Source: Minisyncoccota bacterium (GTDB lineage Bacteria > Patescibacteriota > Minisyncoccia > Minisyncoccales > Minisyncoccaceae). Taken from it: a DNA stretch of 15,313 bases. A program made the translations under genes and the position numbers. The notes beneath the pieces are model-generated. The model had not been told where the DNA came from. It made no database searches and was given only the letters and a program-made list of their open reading frames with translations. Positions 13,298 to 15,313 of this stretch are shown piece by piece (within the stretch, counting starts at the first letter, position 1; every line of letters starts with the position of its first letter). The stretch spans positions 1 through 15,313 of the forward strand of contig JAQTRG010000005.1 of assembly GCA_028711945.1 (NCBI GenBank), in the 5' to 3' direction.

Positions 13298-13861
13298 ATG
13301 ATAAGTCATATTTTAGGAAAAATTATATACAAAGACGATAAAAAGGTGATTCTTGATAAAAGTGGTATTGGTTTTGACGTGCACATGTCTCCTTCAGACT
13401 TAAGAGCAGTGAATGTTGGCCAAGAAAGAGATGTTTATACCTATTTGTTTTTAGGAGAAAAGATTATTGAATTATATGGATTTTTAACTCCAGAGAGATT
13501 AGAATTATTTAAAACATTAAAGAGCGTTCAAGGGGTGGGACCTAAGACAGCGATGAGTCTTGCGGTAGCTGGATCTCTTGAGAAATTAAAAGAATCTTTA
13601 GAGCAAGGAGAATTGCCAGAAGACGTTAAAGGAGTTGGTGTGAAAAGATTGCAAAAGATATTATTAGAGATAACGGGGAAGATTAAAGAAATAAAAAAAC
13701 CAACAGCATCTAAGAAGATTAAAAAAGATGACATCTTTGACGCACTAGTCGCTTTGGGTTTTTCAAAGCAAGAAGTAGCTGATGCAGTTGCTATGGTATC
13801 AGAAGATATCATCGGAGCAGAGAAGAGATTAAAAGAAGCATTAAAATATTTAGGAAGATGA
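13298..13861 (+). CDS. ruvA: Holliday junction DNA-binding protein RuvA
   Basis: RuvA tetramers hold the Holliday junction in an open planar form and load RuvB. From ATG 13298 the protein is 187 aa and begins MISHILGKIIYKDDKKV, the position where RuvA proteins normally start (domain I OB fold). Domain II has the helix-hairpin-helix motifs: TLKSVQGVGPKTAMSLA and DVKGVGVKRLQKILLEI. A basic linker (IKKPTASKKIKKDD) leads to the C-terminal RuvB-binding helices (FDALVALGFSKQEVADAVA). The frame is open upstream to 13166, but ATG 13289 overlaps the -10 TATAAT, so those codons should not be transcribed. It overlaps the following Mur-ligase gene by 4 nt (ATGA). Confidence 0.95.
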   Translation: MISHILGKIIYKDDKKVILDKSGIGFDVHMSPSDLRAVNVGQERDVYTYLFLGEKIIELYGFLTPERLELFKTLKSVQGVGPKTAMSLAVAGSLEKLKESLEQGELPEDVKGVGVKRLQKILLEITGKIKEIKKPTASKKIKKDDIFDALVALGFSKQEVADAVAMVSEDIIGAEKRLKEALKYLGR

Positions 13862-15093
13862 ATTGGAAAAAATATATTCCAAAATTTATAATTAATTCAT
13901 ATCATTTGAGCTTGTCTTTTATTAGTGCTCTTATATATGGATTTCCTTCAAAGAAAATAAAAGTTATTGGGGTTACTGGAACTGGTGGAAAGTCTACTGT
14001 TATCAGTATCGCTTCTAGTATTTTAACTGAAGCAGGGCACAAGGTAGCTACTTCTTCATCTATATCTTTTATATTCGGCGGAAAAGAGGTAGAGAATAAG
14101 CTTAAAATGACAATGCCTGGAAGATTTATTTTGCAGAAGTTTTTAAAAGATGCGGTCAAAGAAGGCTGTGATTACGCTATTATTGAAGTAACATCAGAGG
14201 GGGTAAAACAGCATCGTCATAGGTTTATCGATTTTCAGGTAGCAGCAATTACTAATCTTAATCCAGAACATATCGAAGCTCATGGAGGGTTTGAAAATTA
14301 CAAGAAAGCCAAAGGAGAATTTTTTAATTCAGTTAAAGGAGCGCACATAATTAATTTAGACGATAAGCATGCTGAATACTTTTTAGGCTTTAAAGCTAAT
14401 GAGATTTTTGGGTACGGGATAGATAATTTAGATGCAAGGATAAGGGGAAGTAATGTTAGCGTTGGCTCTGATGGTTCTAAATTTAAAGTTAATGGAATTG
14501 ATTTTGAAACAAAGCTTCTTTGCGAATTTAATGTTTATAATGTTTTGGCTGGAATAAGCATAGGAGTTTCTCAGGGAGTTGACTTAGAGACTTGCAGGAG
14601 AGCAGTATTAAAAGTTGATCAAATTGCAGGAAGAATGGAACAAATAATATTTGAACCATTTAGAGTTTTTGTTGATTATGCTTTTACTCCAGTTGCATTA
14701 GAGAAAGTTTATAAGTTTTTAAAACCAACTCAAGGTAAATTAATTTGTGTATTAGGTTCATGTGGCGGAGGCAGAGATAAATGGAAAAGGCCTGTTTTGG
14801 GAGAGATTGCTGACAAGTATGGTGATATCATTATTATTACTAATGAAGATCCATATGATGAAGACCCAATGGGAATAATTAATGATGTGGCAAAAGGGTC
14901 TCCTAAGGCTCAAAAGATATTTGATAGAAGGGAAGCAATTAATGCTGCTCTTAAATTAGCTAGTCCAAATGATGTAGTTGTCATTACTGGCAAAGGATGT
15001 GAACCATGGATATGTGTGGCAGAAGGAAAAAAGATTGCTTGGGATGATAGAAAAATAGTTAAAGAAGAGCTTGACAAGCTGAATAAATCATAG
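13858..15093 (+). CDS. MurE-like Mur ligase (UDP-MurNAc-tripeptide synthetase type) lacking the N-terminal domain
   Basis: ATP-dependent amide ligase of the Mur family, 411 aa; MurE normally adds the third stem-peptide residue to UDP-MurNAc-dipeptide. P-loop VTGTGGKST (39-47; usual GTNGKTT). Central-domain strings TNLNPEHIEAHGGFENYKKA (132-151) with the probable carbamylated lysine Lys152, AGRME (257-261), and C-terminal GSCGGGRDKWKRP (300-312), TNEDPYDEDP (328-337) and GKGCEPW (378-384). It lacks the roughly 100-residue UDP-binding domain 1; only about 33 residues precede the P-loop region. The amino-acid specificity box aligned with DNPR of meso-diaminopimelate enzymes reads EDPY, so the added amino acid cannot be predicted. 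It is operonic with ruvA. A cyanophycin-synthetase-like or MurT-like role is a less likely alternative. Confidence 0.85.
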   Translation: MNWKKYIPKFIINSYHLSLSFISALIYGFPSKKIKVIGVTGTGGKSTVISIASSILTEAGHKVATSSSISFIFGGKEVENKLKMTMPGRFILQKFLKDAVKEGCDYAIIEVTSEGVKQHRHRFIDFQVAAITNLNPEHIEAHGGFENYKKAKGEFFNSVKGAHIINLDDKHAEYFLGFKANEIFGYGIDNLDARIRGSNVSVGSDGSKFKVNGIDFETKLLCEFNVYNVLAGISIGVSQGVDLETCRRAVLKVDQIAGRMEQIIFEPFRVFVDYAFTPVALEKVYKFLKPTQGKLICVLGSCGGGRDKWKRPVLGEIADKYGDIIIITNEDPYDEDPMGIINDVAKGSPKAQKIFDRREAINAALKLASPNDVVVITGKGCEPWICVAEGKKIAWDDRKIVKEELDKLNKS

Positions 15094-15099
15094 TATTTC
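15071..15099 (+). promoter_or_regulatory. Possible promoter for the gene at the right edge
   Basis: Consensus TTGACA (15071-15076), 17 bp, TATTTC (15094-15099). The -35 lies inside the end of the Mur-ligase gene. Unlike the other promoters here, it would leave a leader of about 33 nt. The -10 is a weak match, so read-through from the upstream operon is also possible. Confidence 0.35.
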
Positions 15100-15109
15100 T
15101 TAGGCAGTA

Positions 15110-15130
15110 CCCTTTAATTGAATAAGGGGA
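15110..15130 (+). promoter_or_regulatory. Shine-Dalgarno (AAGGGGAG) inside a possible masking hairpin
   Basis: The only clear Shine-Dalgarno in the window (AGGGGA at 15125-15130, 8 nt before ATG 15139). CCCTT (15110-15114) is complementary to AAGGG (15124-15128) across a 9-nt loop, so the ribosome site could be sequestered in a 5-bp hairpin. A small AUG-stop frame (15132-15146) overlaps the real start. Confidence 0.4.
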
Positions 15131-15138
15131 GATGAGTT

Positions 15139-15313
15139 ATGATTGACCCACGTGTGCATATTGAAAAACAATTGATTCTTCAAGCTGTTGAATTGGAAAA
15201 GCAAAGTGCAAAGATAAGAAACTTTATATCTCAAACAAAAGATAAGCAGTTTTATTATCTGGTAAGAATTCACGGAGGAGCTTATGCTATTAATAAAAAT
15301 TTAAGAATAGCAC
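15139..15313 (+). CDS. Unrecognised protein, 5' part only (cut by window edge)
   Basis: 58 codons are open from ATG 15139 to the edge, beginning MIDPRVHIEKQLILQAVELE. The visible part is hydrophilic and largely helical in character (ELEKQSAKIRNF), followed by a more hydrophobic stretch (FYYLVRIHGGAYAINKNLRI); there is no signal peptide or membrane segment. I do not recognise the family. The start is chosen because a good Shine-Dalgarno (AAGGGGAG) precedes it by 8 nt, a rarity in this window. That, and a 45-nt gap after the Mur-ligase gene, suggest a separately controlled gene. Confidence 0.6.
   Translation, partial: MIDPRVHIEKQLILQAVELEKQSAKIRNFISQTKDKQFYYLVRIHGGAYAINKNLRIA

Noticed and set aside
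1..15313. UGA recoding as in Gracilibacteria or Absconditabacteria
   Set aside because: mutM, holA and ruvA end at UGA exactly where their families end, and no conserved protein here needs an in-frame UGA.
1..15313. Mobile element, CRISPR array, tRNA or foreign island
   Set aside because: No transposase or integrase, no spaced direct repeats, no tRNA cloverleaf, and the genes are uniformly AT-rich core functions.

Overview
The window is AT-rich, very tightly packed chromosomal DNA made almost entirely of core housekeeping genes. It suggests a small-genome bacterium of the Candidate Phyla Radiation (Patescibacteria, probably Parcubacteria-like). That assignment is inferred from four things: compact soluble versions of core proteins (a short MurE-type ligase, a short PilB ATPase, a 5'-3' exonuclease without the PolA polymerase part), many 1-14 nt gene overlaps, intergenic gaps under 200 nt, and almost no Shine-Dalgarno sequences. 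UGA is used as an ordinary stop (mutM, holA, ruvA), which argues against the UGA-recoding CPR lineages. No mobile element, CRISPR array, prophage or tRNA is visible, and no gene-free stretch exceeds about 200 bases.

Layout. 1-1360 (-): a bifunctional class A penicillin-binding protein running off the left edge. 1441-2643 (+): tyrS, divergent from it. 2640-4916 (-): ruvB, then yebC, then ruvC, meeting tyrS tail to tail in a shared CTAG. 4941-5110 (+): a roughly 170-nt structured non-coding RNA with its own strong promoter and intrinsic terminator and a 22-position closing stem; 6S-like in size and shape, but not assignable by eye. 5113-7495 (-): a two-gene operon of a degenerate DHH-family protein and a PilB/GspE-type assembly ATPase. 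7581-12938 (+): tsaE, a 5'-3' exonuclease, a soluble histidine kinase, a single-domain response regulator, mutM (fpg), holA and a HAD phosphatase-like protein, mostly overlapping, ending at a bidirectional terminator. 12968-13231 (-): rpsT. 13298-15093 (+): ruvA and a MurE-like ligase, overlapping by 4 nt. 15139-end (+): the start of an unrecognised gene.

Functionally the window combines recombination and repair (RuvA, RuvB, RuvC, MutM, 5' nuclease), replication (HolA), translation (TyrS, TsaE, YebC, bS20), cell-wall synthesis (class A PBP, MurE-like), a type IV pilus motor and a cytoplasmic two-component pair.

The most interesting items are: (i) the structured RNA between ruvB and pilB, whose -10 element overlaps a candidate ruvB -10 on the other strand; (ii) a repeated promoter-to-start arrangement, with -10 hexamers ending only 6-13 nt before ATG and no Shine-Dalgarno, implying leaderless or nearly leaderless mRNAs as the default; (iii) a DHH-family protein that has lost its catalytic motifs and is operonic with the pilus ATPase; and (iv) several core enzymes with changed key residues (HAD with DxN, MurE-like ligase with GTGGKST and EDPY, MutM with Ile for the intercalating Met).
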